Assembly (NCBI GenBank): GCA_029232285.1
Contig: JAOXFI010000012.1
Coordinates: 41,082-105,081, forward strand
Direction of reading: 5' to 3'
DNA from: Agmasoma carcini (nom. nud.)
Taxonomy: Eukaryota > Microsporidia > Thelohaniidae
DNA: 64,000 nt
Below, in pieces: positions 20,531 through 31,359 of this stretch (its first letter is position 1; the number at the start of each line of letters is the position of its first letter). A program made the translations under genes and the position numbers. The notes beneath the pieces are model-generated. The model had not been told where the DNA came from and did no database searches. It worked only from the letters and a program-made list of their open reading frames with translations.

Positions 20531-21269
20531 CTGGTATGATTTGAAATTATAAGGGGACGCAACAAATAGGAGATAGATAATTCTTATATAAGACGCCAAA
20601 TATTGTAGAAATGTAATAAATTTATCGTTATTATTTAAGAACGGCTCAATATCAATGTAACATTTTTTTATAAAATATTATATTTTATATAAATTGTTAA
20701 AAAAGTGACGTGTAGCTAGTTTATCAACCCAATATCTCTAATCCATCCAAGTAATCGCTCTAATGATCCTAATATAAATTTTATAGAGATAATAGTCATA
20801 TTTAAGGTAAATTCTGATCATGTTAAAAGAATTTTAATCAAATTCTTAAAATATACTTTTAGAAAACACAAAATCCTATTATTTATGTAATTATTTTTTA
20901 TTTTGTTAAAATCACTTATGACATAGATTTTTACCCTTAAGAAAGCCGTTTTTCTATGTGTATAATTCAAAAATAGAGAATGTTTTTAGGGTGATACCTT
21001 TTTGCAAAATAATCATGTTAAAAGCCATATTTAAGTATAAAAAGATAAATACATGATTAAATCTTAATTTTTTATTTTTATCGCTTATTCAGTTAAAATT
21101 TTATTTTTTGGGTGTTTTTCAAAAGAAGAAAATAATTGATTTATCAAATATTAAGTAAAAAATAGTAAAACATTATATAAAATTTATTTTAGTGATGCAT
21201 AAATATATTCGCACATAGACATAAATATAATAATTATCTTTGCATAAATAAAATTATTTTTTATCCAAC

Positions 21270-21782
21270 ATGGAAAATTTTATAAGAGAAAATACAATTC
21301 CGGATAATGTCAATCCAACATTAGTTAGAAGGCATATGACACAACTTAAGAGTAATAAAGTAGATAAAACTTATTTATTTCAAAAACAGACACATGAAAA
21401 TTATGTTTATACATTTTTTGAAAATATTAAGCTTGATTCCTCATTTGGAATAAAAATCAATAATTTTTCTGGAACAATTAATTCTGCTGTAGATTTTGAC
21501 AGTTTTAGCCTTGAACAAAGTGTTGATCTTGAATATTTTTATTCAATTCTGTTTGAGGTGCCTTTCTGCTTTGTTTTTGTTCCTGATTCTACTTTATTAG
21601 AATTGAATTCATTCTGTGATGGTGCTTTTACATTTAGAACTGGCCAGTATGAAGGAATGCTTATGAATTTAAACTTTGCTTCTAGAGTTGGTGTTGATTT
21701 TATAGGAAAGGATTTGATCTTTAACAAAAATGTTAATGTGTATTATATTGGATTTATTTATAAAAAAGAAATAAAAAATTAA
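21270..21782 (+). CDS. hypothetical protein
   Basis: A 170-residue protein, not recognised. It mixes charged N-terminal sequence (residues 1-45) with an aromatic-rich middle (about 90-125, many Phe), no clear membrane segment and no known motif. ATG is preceded by 'tttatccaac', a weakened start signal. Its 3' end lies about 110 bases from the end of the convergent ProRS gene. Confidence 0.7.
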   Translation: MENFIRENTIPDNVNPTLVRRHMTQLKSNKVDKTYLFQKQTHENYVYTFFENIKLDSSFGIKINNFSGTINSAVDFDSFSLEQSVDLEYFYSILFEVPFCFVFVPDSTLLELNSFCDGAFTFRTGQYEGMLMNLNFASRVGVDFIGKDLIFNKNVNVYYIGFIYKKEIKN

Positions 21783-21894
21783 ATAAAAATTATTATAAGG
21801 TGAGATAAATTAAAATTTTATTTTTGTATTTTTTTAGTCAATATATGTTAGTCTAATATTTTTTTATATAAATAAATTTTGTATATTAATAAAT

Positions 21895-23376
21895 TTAATA
21901 ACTTCTTCCTATCAGAATAAAAGCCTTGGCTGCTTCACCACAATTCACACAAACCAAACCATCAACCGATTTTTGTTCATCAGGAATGCAAAGTGGCTTA
22001 GCCTTGCCATATCCAACTATATCTTCTTCATACTTCACAGTAGCATCACCAATTGTATCTTCACAATCAGCTCCAAGACAAAATGGTGCCATACAAAGCT
22101 TCTTATTATTAATAATAGCTTGATAGTCCTTAGCACTATAAGCATACTCAATAGATGTTTTTAAACTCATCTGAGCCTTCTCATACATATCCTCATGCAT
22201 CACATCAATAACACTTGATATGCTATTGTTAATATCATCCAATTCATACTTCTTCTTACTATAGTTATCTCTCCTCACAATTACTACCTCTTTTGATTCC
22301 ATTTCCTTAAAACCAATATCAATCCTTAGGGGTACTCCAAGCTTTTCATACTTGTTATACTTAAATCCAGGTGACTTCGTATCATCTGTATCCATCCGTA
22401 CACGATACCTCTTCTTAATAGAATCATAAACCATCTTTTGATAATCTTTTAACTTATTAATCCTTTCTACCCCATCATTAGCAGTAATACCACACAAAAC
22501 AATCACAATCTGTGTATCTGCTACCTTAGGAGGACAAACAAAACCTCTATTATCAGAATGAAGCATAGAAGCAATACCAAGTGACCTAGTTGTAATACCC
22601 CAGCAGTTCTGATAAACAAATTGTTTATTCTCATTTTCATCATCAACAGAAATATCAAACATTTTAGAGAAATTCTGTCCTAAGTGATGAGAAGTAGCTG
22701 CTTGAATGCCCCTTCCAGTATTTGGAATAAATGCTTCAAGCGTTAACGTATATTCAGCACCTCCAAACTTCTCTAGAATGGTTTTCCTACCTTTAATAGT
22801 TGGTACTGCTAACAAATTTTTGTATACATCATGATATAAATCTTGAATATCAGCAGCCTCCTTTTCGGCTTCATCCTTATTATAGAAGCATGTATGTCCT
22901 TCCTGCCATAAGAATTCTCTTCCTCTAATAAAAAATAGACATGATTTGACTTCCCATCTTAGAACAGGGCACCATTGATTTATTTTCATAGGTAGTTCTC
23001 TGTATGTAGTTAACCATTTAGAAAAGGCTGGATAGATGATTGTTTCTGATGTTGGTCTAACTGCGAGTGGATCGGGTAGTTCTGTTTTACCACAGTGTGT
23101 GATCCATGCAACCTCTGGACAGAAGTTCTCCAAGTGATCCTTTTCAACTTCCAAGTTTTTCTTAGGGATTAGCAAAGGGAAGCATGCTTCTTTTACGTCC
23201 ATTTCTTCAATTTTTTTTGTGAAGTATTGTTTTATGTTGTTCCATATAGCCATAGCGTTAGGTCTAACTATATAGCAACCCTTTACATCTGAATAATCAA
23301 GTAATTCAGCGTTTAGAATCATGTTTATATACCAATCATGGAATTGAGTGCGTTTATCAAGAGTCTTTGGTTTCAT
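21895..23376 (-). CDS. PRS: prolyl-tRNA synthetase, eukaryotic/archaeal type
   Basis: A 493-residue cytosolic class II synthetase that charges tRNA-Pro. Class II motifs: VRPTSETIIYPAFSKW (about 107-122), LRWEVKSCLFFIRGREF with motif 2 (about 140-158) and QEGHTCF. The anticodon-binding domain follows (VADTQIVIVLCG region). A C-terminal zinc-type domain with CLGADC and CVNCGEAAK ends in Tyr, the signature of the eukaryotic/archaeal subtype. There is no fused glutamyl synthetase or N-terminal extension. The true ATG is at 23376 after 'aaaattttgcat'; a TTG two codons upstream is not credible. Inside motif 2 the segment reads SCLFFIRGREF where TRPFIRTREFLWQE is usual, a mild departure. Confidence 0.95.
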   Translation of the reverse strand: MKPKTLDKRTQFHDWYINMILNAELLDYSDVKGCYIVRPNAMAIWNNIKQYFTKKIEEMDVKEACFPLLIPKKNLEVEKDHLENFCPEVAWITHCGKTELPDPLAVRPTSETIIYPAFSKWLTTYRELPMKINQWCPVLRWEVKSCLFFIRGREFLWQEGHTCFYNKDEAEKEAADIQDLYHDVYKNLLAVPTIKGRKTILEKFGGAEYTLTLEAFIPNTGRGIQAATSHHLGQNFSKMFDISVDDENENKQFVYQNCWGITTRSLGIASMLHSDNRGFVCPPKVADTQIVIVLCGITANDGVERINKLKDYQKMVYDSIKKRYRVRMDTDDTKSPGFKYNKYEKLGVPLRIDIGFKEMESKEVVIVRRDNYSKKKYELDDINNSISSVIDVMHEDMYEKAQMSLKTSIEYAYSAKDYQAIINNKKLCMAPFCLGADCEDTIGDATVKYEEDIVGYGKAKPLCIPDEQKSVDGLVCVNCGEAAKAFILIGRSY

Positions 23377-24227
23377 ATGCAAAATTTTTTAGTATCGATA
23401 CAAAAATAAATATAATGTAAATGAAATTGATTAAAAAATGATTAATTATGTATTGATTGATAGATCAAGCTTTATATAATTAATATGTAGTTAATTAGAA
23501 ATTGATTAAATGTTGTTAGTTAGTCAGATTAGTCATTTATTGAATTCTATCATGTCATAATTATCAATAATAATTTATATTGTGCATCTTTAATAACAAT
23601 TAGCCCAATATAACCATCAATACTTATTATGTAGTTTAGTACCAACATTTACTAAATAAATTAGCCCTTCAATGTATAACTAACTTATTTTTATAACAAA
23701 TAAAATCCTGTTATGAGCCCAGACCTCCCGCGCGGTAACACGTTGGAGACAACGGCTAAAGCATGGCCGTGGGGATACAGATAACCATGTTCACACCGTG
23801 AAACTTGTTTGCGGTCGATAGACAGACACCTCTTCTCCATTAGCAGGGAAGTGCCACTTCTTGAGAATATAAGTTAGGATGTACTTAATTCATTAACTCA
23901 GCTACAATATAGTTTGGTATCGTTAAAGTCTTACTGTCACCATAACAATCAAGTGATTCTACTGTCTTTTTATCAAAGCACGAATAGTCTATGGTCACTA
24001 TCCCCGCTTTCTGTCCTTTTCATTATTATTTTTCTATGTTTTTACTTGCTGGTTCGGCTTTTCTCCTATGGTAAGTTTATTGATAATTAAGATTCTTAGT
24101 ATAAAATGAGCGGAGAGTTTTCCAATCGATACTACTTTAAGTCTTATTCCATACTTTAGCCTAAGCAAGCATATTTGACAAATAAATCTTTTATTATTAT
24201 TTTTATAACAAATTAAATTATTTATGC
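23377..24227. other. intergenic region with element A
   Basis: Dispersed element at 23715-24010; otherwise AT-rich. Confidence 0.5.
23715..24010 (+). repeat. dispersed element A, well-preserved copy
   Basis: Forward copy with 'gtaacacgttggagacaacg', 'ggccgtggggatacagataa', 'gtttgcggtcgatagacaga', 'agcagggaagtgccacttct' and 'ttatcaaagcacgaatagtc'. It stands out as a GC-richer block in AT-rich surroundings. Confidence 0.75.
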
Positions 24228-24362
24228 ATGACTGAACAAAATTTTTACAATGACAATGTTATGGTAACTGATTTGATGGAACTTAACGATGAAATAGCTA
24301 AAGAGTTGTTGAACTACTTTAAGAAGAACTTTAAAGTAGATTTAAATAAAATAAACAATTAA
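24228..24362 (+). CDS. possible 44-residue small protein
   Basis: A short open frame, Asn/Asp/Lys-rich and probably helical in its second half (LMELNDEIAKELLNYFKKNF). Amphipathic pattern and balanced composition are better than chance reading of this AT-rich DNA, but it lacks the CC start motif and has no family I recognise. An overlapping ATG four bases upstream gives only three codons. Confidence 0.35.
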   Translation: MTEQNFYNDNVMVTDLMELNDEIAKELLNYFKKNFKVDLNKINN

Positions 24363-24599
24363 ATAAAAGGGTTTGTATCGTGTGAGTAACAGAAGTACGA
24401 ATAATCGATGTTCCTGAATAACACGACGGTAAAATTTTTTATGCAAAATTTATATAAAAAAATTAATTGAAATCAATCGTCAATTATTTAAAAATATATT
24501 TTTTGTAATCATATTTTTTATGCTAATATTTATTATGCACCAACTTAAATTATTTTAACTTTATAGTTAAAAAAAAATCTTAAACAAATTTTTTATAAA

Positions 24600-24610
24600 A
24601 TTTTTACCCA
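24600..24610 (+). promoter_or_regulatory. start signal ATTTTTACCCA before eL8
   Basis: Same form as at eS17: T-run, ACCCA, ATG. Confidence 0.65.
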
Positions 24611-25222
24611 ATGGTTTTAGGCTTACCAAAGAATAAAAAGATAGTTAAGAAAGTTCCAAAGGATGTTCAGATTGAATTAGTAGCTAAGAAAATGAGGAAG
24701 CTTAGAGAAAATCTTAAGACGCCTGCTGTTCTTAACCAATTCAAGACTACGTTATGTCAATCAGAGGAAGAGAACGTGATGTCTCTTTTTCTTAAGTATA
24801 GACCAGAGAATAGAGAAGAGAAGAAGACCAGACTTTCCAAAGAGAACCCAAAGGAAGGACCTAAGCCTTGCTTAACTAAGTTTGGATTAAAACATGTGAC
24901 TAGTTTGATTGCATTCGGAAAGGCTAAGCTTGTTCTAATTGCTTCAGATGTTCAACCTTTACATTTGATCGCATGGCTTCCTACCCTTTGCAAAAGAATG
25001 AATGTTCCTTATGCTTTCGTTAAGGAGCAATCTAGTCTTGGTAAGGCAGTCAATATGAAAAGATCAGCTGTGCTAGCTCTAACTGATGTTTCAGATGAAG
25101 ATATGACTAAATTTAATGAAATAGTTGATCTTTGTAATGCTATCTTCTCTGATAAGTACGATGAACTTATTTCTACTGTTGGTAAACCTATCAATTCAAC
25201 TAAGAAGATTGAGACAGCGTAA
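24611..25222 (+). CDS. RPL8: 60S ribosomal protein eL8 (L7a)
   Basis: A 203-residue protein of the L7Ae/L30e group. Basic N-terminus, then KYRPENREEKKTRL (family KYRPETKxEKKxRL, about residues 63-76), then KPCLTKFGLKHVTSLI and AKLVLIASDVQPLHLIAWLP (about 96-125), the hallmark KLVVIAxDVDPIELVxxLP of eL8. It is a large-subunit structural protein binding rRNA kink-turns. It is shorter than the usual ~255 residues, with a reduced N-terminus, as is common in microsporidia. Codon use is among the most G/C-rich in the window, in keeping with high expression. Confidence 0.95.
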   Translation: MVLGLPKNKKIVKKVPKDVQIELVAKKMRKLRENLKTPAVLNQFKTTLCQSEEENVMSLFLKYRPENREEKKTRLSKENPKEGPKPCLTKFGLKHVTSLIAFGKAKLVLIASDVQPLHLIAWLPTLCKRMNVPYAFVKEQSSLGKAVNMKRSAVLALTDVSDEDMTKFNEIVDLCNAIFSDKYDELISTVGKPINSTKKIETA

Positions 25223-25274
25223 TTAAATATTTTAATAATTTATTTTTATCATGTTAAGTGGGTAATTTGTGATA

Positions 25275-25560
25275 ACGCATCATAATTGTGTAATATTGTA
25301 TCACATTGTTGTCATTATTGTATCATAATTGTTGTCATTATTGTATCATAATTGTGTAATATTGTATCACATTGTTGTCATTATTGTATCATAATTGTTG
25401 TCATTATTGTATCATATTACACCATATATAATATCATATTCATAATTGTTTCACATTGTTGTCATTATTGTATCATATTGAACCATATTCAATATCATAT
25501 TGAATCATATACAATATTATGTTCATAATCACACCATATACAATATCATATTCATATGCA
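25275..25560. repeat. minisatellite after eL8
   Basis: Degenerate tandem array of 'attgttgtcattattgtatc' and 'cataattgtgtaatattgta', changing into 'accatatacaatatcatatt' units near the poly(A) polymerase start. Confidence 0.85.
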
Positions 25561-25632
25561 ATATCTTTTTCATATAAAATTAATAATTTTTTACGTAATT
25601 GCTTATAAAATTTTTTTCTTAATTTTTAAGCC

Positions 25633-27033
25633 ATGGATGTGAACAACAATCCTAAAACTGGTGTTACAGGTCCTAACAGCTTAAAAGAGAGTGATGAAGA
25701 ATCAAAGAAATATTCATCACTCCTAAGCAACTTCTTATACAGTACAAATTACTTTGAAGATGAAACTTCAGCTAGGACCAGAGAAAGAGTTTTAGGCAAG
25801 TTGGACTTCCTTATCAAGGGTTTTGTTACCAAAATGGCCCCAAAATCATCTGAAAAGGCCTACGCTGGTAAAATTTATACTTTCGGATCTTACAGACTTG
25901 GTGTCCATGACAGAGGTGCCGATATAGACGCCCTCTGTGTCGTTCCTAGACACGTCTCAAGAAAAGACTTCTTCAACGTGTTTTACCACGATCTAGAAAA
26001 AGAATCAGCTGTAACCGACCTAAGTAAGGTCGAGGATGCTTACGTACCAATAATAAAAATGAAATACCATGAAATTCCTATTGATTTAACATTCGCTAGA
26101 CTTTCTTTAAGTAACATTTCTGATAACCTTTCATTATTGAACGATACCATTTTAAAAAATATGGACGAGAAGTGCATCGTATCTTTAAATGGTTCACGAG
26201 TCACTGATGCTATGTTAAGTTTAATACCAAATCCTGTCGTTTTTCATGGGACTCTTAGAGCCATTAAGCTATGGGCTAAGAGAAGGTTTATCTATGGGAA
26301 TGCTTATGGTTATTTTGGGGGAGTGGCTTTTTCTATCTGTGTTGCTAGAATATGTCAACTTTATCCTAATTTAGATATTTTTGATACATTTTGTGAATTC
26401 TTTAGAGTATATGACGAGTGGGAGTGGCCTGAGCCTGTCCTATTAAGAACTATTATTGATCATGGTTATAATTTGAAGGTTTGGGATCCTACATCACATC
26501 CTTCTGATAGATATCATCGTATGCCAGTCATCACACCTGCGTATCCTTCTATGTGTTCTACTCACAACATAACGGCATCTACGTTTTTAGTTATTAAAAA
26601 TGAACTATCAAGAGCATGCAAGATATTGAATGATAAGTCTAGATTTGAAGAAATATTTGATAATACTGATTTTTTTACACGATATAAGCTTTTTATTGAA
26701 GTTGTGTGTAGTGCAGAAGATAATTTAAGTATTTGGGAAGGTTTTGTGGAGTCTAAGATTCGAATATTGACATCTAAGTTAGAAAATGTTGAAAATATTG
26801 ATCTTGCGGTTCCTTTCCCAAGATCTTTTAAGGTTGATAATGAAGTTAAATTTTTTATTGGTATTAGTTTGAGTGCGTGTATTAATAAGAGGATTGATGT
26901 GGTACAACCTATTCATGAGTTTATTACTTTTATGAATGAATGGGACAAGAGAGAGCAAGGAATGTTGGTTGCTGTTTGTAATATTAAGAAAAAAGATATA
27001 TTTAAATTTTTACAAAGTCTAAATAATTTTTAG
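25633..27033 (+). CDS. PAP1: poly(A) polymerase
   Basis: A 466-residue nuclear nucleotidyltransferase that adds poly(A) tails. The catalytic palm carries FGSYRLGVHDRGADIDAL with Asp97 and Asp99; the third metal-binding Asp is 151 in IPIDLTFARL. The central domain includes FHGTLRAIKLWAKRRFIYGN (about 202-221) and YGYFGGVAFSICVARICQLY (about 223-242). The C-terminal RNA-binding domain (about 350-466) is shorter than in yeast (568 residues in total), without the basic tail. Reads as intact and active. ATG follows 'tttttaagcc'. Confidence 0.95.
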   Translation: MDVNNNPKTGVTGPNSLKESDEESKKYSSLLSNFLYSTNYFEDETSARTRERVLGKLDFLIKGFVTKMAPKSSEKAYAGKIYTFGSYRLGVHDRGADIDALCVVPRHVSRKDFFNVFYHDLEKESAVTDLSKVEDAYVPIIKMKYHEIPIDLTFARLSLSNISDNLSLLNDTILKNMDEKCIVSLNGSRVTDAMLSLIPNPVVFHGTLRAIKLWAKRRFIYGNAYGYFGGVAFSICVARICQLYPNLDIFDTFCEFFRVYDEWEWPEPVLLRTIIDHGYNLKVWDPTSHPSDRYHRMPVITPAYPSMCSTHNITASTFLVIKNELSRACKILNDKSRFEEIFDNTDFFTRYKLFIEVVCSAEDNLSIWEGFVESKIRILTSKLENVENIDLAVPFPRSFKVDNEVKFFIGISLSACINKRIDVVQPIHEFITFMNEWDKREQGMLVAVCNIKKKDIFKFLQSLNNF

Positions 27034-27583
27034 GTTATTAAATTTTTTACTGATGATTTTTATATTGTTTTTATTTATGCATTTTTTATATTTATTGGTT
27101 TTTTATATTTATAGTAATAATATATTTTATAGTAATAATATATTTTATAGTGGTAATAAATTTATAAATTTTTTATATTTATAGTGGTAATATTTATGCG
27201 TAATAGTTAGTTGGTTTTTTTATATTTATAGTAATAATATATTTTATAGTGGTAATAAAAATTTTATATTTATAGTGGTAATAATATTGATACGTAATAT
27301 TTATGCATAATATTATTTTTATGCATTTTGCTTAAATTAATTTTTTCCACATAAAATATTGAAGAAGTTGAATTTGTTCTATAATATTTAAGTATAATTA
27401 CTGATATTTTAATTATGCAACAGATTAATTGATAATAAAAAAATCAAAAAAAATTTTATTAAACTAACTAACTAAATTTGCTATTTTTAATGCATTGATT
27501 ATTTTTTTATAAATTATTTCAAAATAAACAGATATTTTAATTGATGATGAAAAAAGTTTAAATTTTTAAAATTTTAATTTTTT
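27034..27583. repeat. AT-rich tandem repeats 'tttatagtggtaataata'
   Basis: From about 27100 to 27320, units of 'atatttatagtaataatata' and 'ttttatagtggtaataa' recur. The rest is AT-rich leader of the next gene. Confidence 0.7.
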
Positions 27584-28225
27584 ATGCTAAGAATTTTGTT
27601 CTTATTGAAAGGATTTTGTGAAAGTTCAGACATTACAGACACTGTAGTTAATGAGTTAGACAATGATTTAGAGATTTTAGATAATGAATCAGGAACTTTA
27701 GGTAATCTTTCAGATAATAAATTGGACAATGATTCGGATAATGATTTAGACAATGATTCGGACAATGAATTGGACAATAGTTCAGATATTAGTTCAGGTA
27801 ATAGTTCAGGTAATAGTTCAGACAATGATTCGAACAATAGTTCAGGTAATAGTTCAGATATTAAGTCAGATATTAAGTCAGATATTAAGTCAGATATTAA
27901 GTCAAATAATGAATCAAATGTCACAAACAAACAAACAAAAAATCCAAATGATTTTGATTCAAAATCTTCTTTGTCAGATTTTAAAACTCTTTCAATTTGT
28001 TCAAGACTTAAAAAAGAAAAATTTAGGCAAATGAAAAATAAAATATGCAAATGTAAAAATAATGATTGTAGAAAATGCAGAATTAATCATAAAATAAAAT
28101 ACTTAACAATTAAACATGGTGAGGACGATGCAAAGGAATTGACTTTTATTAAGTTACCTTCAAAGAGACAAATAATGGGTTTTTTATTTTTAGGATTGAT
28201 AAGAGGACTTGTTTTAAGTATTTAA
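27584..28225 (+). CDS. Ser/Asp/Asn-repeat protein with Cys cluster and hydrophobic tail
   Basis: A 213-residue protein, not recognised. Residues 1-12 are hydrophobic (a short signal-like start). Residues about 20-110 are a low-complexity run of NDSDNDLDN, NSSGNSSD and four SDIK units, written by an imperfect ~12-15-bp DNA repeat. A Cys cluster C-x-C-x4-C-x2-C lies near 149-158. A hydrophobic segment (GFLFLGLIRGLVLSI) ends the protein. The opposite strand is also open across the repeat, a by-product of repeat periodicity. The next gene resembles its C-terminal part. A surface or secreted role is only a guess. Confidence 0.65.
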   Translation: MLRILFLLKGFCESSDITDTVVNELDNDLEILDNESGTLGNLSDNKLDNDSDNDLDNDSDNELDNSSDISSGNSSGNSSDNDSNNSSGNSSDIKSDIKSDIKSDIKSNNESNVTNKQTKNPNDFDSKSSLSDFKTLSICSRLKKEKFRQMKNKICKCKNNDCRKCRINHKIKYLTIKHGEDDAKELTFIKLPSKRQIMGFLFLGLIRGLVLSI

Positions 28226-28802
28226 ATAAAATTTATGCATTATAAAATTATTTTAATATTTTAGATCATACAAAATATAATTATATGACTAGCCTTGACA
28301 TGGCCATCACTGGCTATATCTGACCATCACTGGCTATATCTGACCATCACTGGCTATGTATGACCATCACTGGCTATGCATGACCATCACTGGCTATGTA
28401 TGACCATCACTGACCATGTCTAACCATGTCTAACCATCACTGACCATCCTTGACCATCACCTGACCACGTCTAACCATCACTGACCATCACTTGACCATC
28501 ACCTGACCATCACTTGACCATCACCTGACCATCACCTGACCATGTCTGACCATCACCTGACCATCACTGACCACGTCTAACCATCACTTGACCATCACCT
28601 GGCCATGACCAACGTACTCTGACCATGACTTGACTATAATTGATATATCATAAAATAAACATTTTAACTAATCAAATATCATAATAATAATATTTAAATA
28701 ACTTCTATATAACTAACTATCAAAAATTAAATGATTTTAAAAAATAATAAATCAGTTAAAAAATGATTATTTTTATTTTTAAGTTAGTTAGCTACTTAAA
28801 AT
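28226..28802. repeat. minisatellite 'tgaccatcac'
   Basis: About 28286-28640 is a 10-12-bp array of 'tgaccatcac', with early units 'tggctatatctgaccatcac'. Flanks are AT-rich. Confidence 0.85.
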
Positions 28803-29093
28803 ATGTTAGAATTCATTATTTTACTAATTAAAGTTGTAAATACTCTTAAAAACAATCATTCAACCATAATTGAATCCTTTGATACTTCAAATATTCAAAA
28901 TTGGTTAAAAAGAAATAAAATAGAAGAAAATGAATTTTTAAAAAACTTTAAAAATAATTTGCATAAATCTAAAAATAATTTAAAAATGAAGCATTTGAAT
29001 GTTAAACTTAAAGATGGAAAAATTAAAAAAATTAATTTTATAAAAAATAAAAATTATCAAACCACTTCTGATGATCTTAATATTTGTTTGTAG
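28803..29093 (+). CDS. small Lys/Asn-rich protein with signal-like N-terminus
   Basis: A 96-residue protein, not recognised. The N-terminal ~14 residues are hydrophobic (MLEFIILLIKVV), the rest basic. The stretch KSKNN...LKMKHLNVKL...INFIK resembles KCKNN...HKIKYLTIKH...LTFIK in the gene just upstream, so the two may be diverged duplicates; this one lacks the Ser/Asp repeat, the Cys cluster and the hydrophobic tail. Confidence 0.5.
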   Translation: MLEFIILLIKVVNTLKNNHSTIIESFDTSNIQNWLKRNKIEENEFLKNFKNNLHKSKNNLKMKHLNVKLKDGKIKKINFIKNKNYQTTSDDLNICL

Positions 29094-29096
29094 CAA

Positions 29097-29208
29097 TAAA
29101 TTTATATGTTTATATATATAATAAAAATATTTATAAAATTTATATGTTTATATATATAATAAAAATATTTATAAAATTCATATGTTTATATATATAATAA
29201 ACAATATT
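29097..29208. repeat. ~40-bp AT-rich tandem repeat, three units
   Basis: Three near-identical units containing 'tttatatgtttatatatata' and 'ataaaaatatttataaaa' between the small gene and the tRNA. Confidence 0.85.
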
Positions 29209-29244
29209 TTTATTTATATGTACTTGTTATTCTTTTAATTTGAA

Positions 29245-29316
29245 GTTGCCATAGTGTAGTGGTTATCACATTCGCCTAACACGCGAGAGGTCCCCGGTTC
29301 AATTCTGGGTGGCAAC
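29245..29316 (+). tRNA. tRNA-Val (anticodon AAC)
   Basis: A 72-base cloverleaf. The acceptor stem GTTGCCA pairs with TGGCAAC. The D-arm contains AGTGTAGTGGTTATCAC. The anticodon stem TTCGC/GCGAG encloses loop CTAACAC (anticodon AAC). The T-arm is CCCGG-TTCAATT-CTGGG. CCA is not encoded, no intron. A T-rich run follows, a likely RNA polymerase III terminator. Confidence 0.95.
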
Positions 29317-31359
29317 ATTTTTTTAAACCTAAAATTTAAATTTTTGGAAAAAAAAATGATTGTAAATATTTTATAATTTTTATTTATGTTTTTAAAAGAA
29401 GTGATAAAATAAAGTTTGTTAATTTTAAGAAGGTATGATTATTGAATGGAATCAATGAAACAAAAATTTGTCAATGTTATAAAAAAATTAAAAGTTTATT
29501 TCTTTATGAAAACATCAATCAAAACATTAAATTTTATAATTATCAAATAATAAAAATTTACAATAAAAAAATGTCATAATTTTAATTCAATTTGTTAAAA
29601 ATTTATAATAACAGAAAATAAATTATTTTTACAAAAAACATAATTAAAAAAAAGCGTTATTGTAAATATCTAAAATAAATATTTTTATGTATGAAACTTT
29701 AATATAATCTGATCACGTATTTTTTAATTATTTATTATTATAAATTGATAAATTTTTATTTATACACACTGGAAACGGGTTTTTATTATTTTAATATTGT
29801 TTTAACGGTGCTAATTAAATATTTTAGTAAAATAACAGTTAATATAATTCAAGTGTGTTAATATTAGCCCTTCTTCTGTCGTTGAATTGATAAAATAAAT
29901 TAGGTGGGCTTGGTAGGATAGTTAAAATTAACAAATAATATTAAATTATTAGTGTAAGACTTAGTTCTTGTACTATTAGTATTGATACATTAATAATTAT
30001 TAAAGTAAATTCAATAATTAAAAGGGTCTTTGTTAAAATCATACCAAAAAGAATCAATAATTATAACTGTAATTTGGAAAAATTATGATTCTAATTATAA
30101 CAACATTTATGAGTATATCAATCATTCTATATTGTTTCTAGCTTTGATCAAGGGTTAAATTTGGTCTTATCAGATCAAAATTTGCACACACTTCATTGAT
30201 TAAATTTTAAAATTATAACTCATTTTATAAATTAAATAGTGATATCAAGATATTTGTTTTATTGTTCTAAATAAAATAGAATTCGTTAAAATGTGGCTGT
30301 TTTAATACCTAAACTATTTTATCGACCTTCTAATTTGATTTTAAATTATTCCACTGTCTGGGTATGAGCGCCCGTATTATTATCAATGAAATTATGTTAG
30401 TTAGAGACATATACACAAACCTTCATTGGTATAAATTGTTACTACTTTCATAATTGAGGCTTTCTCATCGGTATGACACTGGATAAACCCTTGTGATCCT
30501 TTTCAATGATACAAAAGGCATCACTATTATTCAAATATAATTGACTTACATTTGCAATTTAACATCGTATTATAAACCGGTCAAACTTTTCTATCTTTAC
30601 TTATCGCTACTAAAATCTAAAAATGACATTAATGAAGCAAGGTTATTTACCATTTTAGTGATGTAAACTTAAACCTAGTAAACTCTAATCATAACCTTTA
30701 TGTTGCTTAATGCATATATCTTTGCTATTTAAATAAATTATATATATAAAAACCATAAAACAGTTTTATGCTTATTTAAACGTTTACAAGTTTGATTAAC
30801 ACACCCCAAACAATTTTTAATCTACCCTGATATAACCCGTTCATGTTAAAAGTTCTTTCATCCTTGTAAGGGTATTCATCAGTTATTAAATTAGAGTTTG
30901 AAGAATTATACACTCCTTTGCAAAAAATATAATATTTTTTGTGAACATATTTGCAAAAAAAGTAGCACCATGAAACATCCCTATGTTTTTATAAAAATTA
31001 TTTAAACAATAACACATGTCAAAACACCATGTCATTAGTGATATAATAAATGGTTTTGAAAAAAAATTCTTTAAAACACAGTATTTTGACCAGAACAGTG
31101 TAAAACATCTACAATAAATCAATTAATAAAAGAACTAAATCTAGACTATATATGAATCTTAATTCTTTATCAGTGAAATATATTGATAAAACCCATTTAT
31201 CACTGTTAAAGCAATAAAATATCAACTATATCAAGGATTTTAAATAAACAAAGTATCAACATATTTATTCCTGCTATTAATAAGTAAGAATAATATTGTT
31301 TTACGAAAAAATTATTAATGAATTTTTAAAAATTTTCAAAAGATGAACTTGAATCAATT

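Larger units (their letters stand above)
17921..21269. other. 3.3-kb gene-poor region of transposon remnants
   Basis: Holds a dispersed-element copy (18060-18430) and two ISXO2-type fossils (19290-20530). In 18430-19290 and 20530-21269 I see only AT-rich sequence. Confidence 0.6.

Noticed and set aside
27574..28050. 158-codon minus-strand frame opposite the Ser/Asp-repeat gene
   Set aside because: Shadow produced by repeat periodicity; the plus-strand frame has a better context and a Cys cluster beyond the repeat.
28286..28640. Considered as a CRISPR-like array
   Set aside because: Units are contiguous 10-12-bp tandem repeats without unique spacers, and the genome is eukaryotic.
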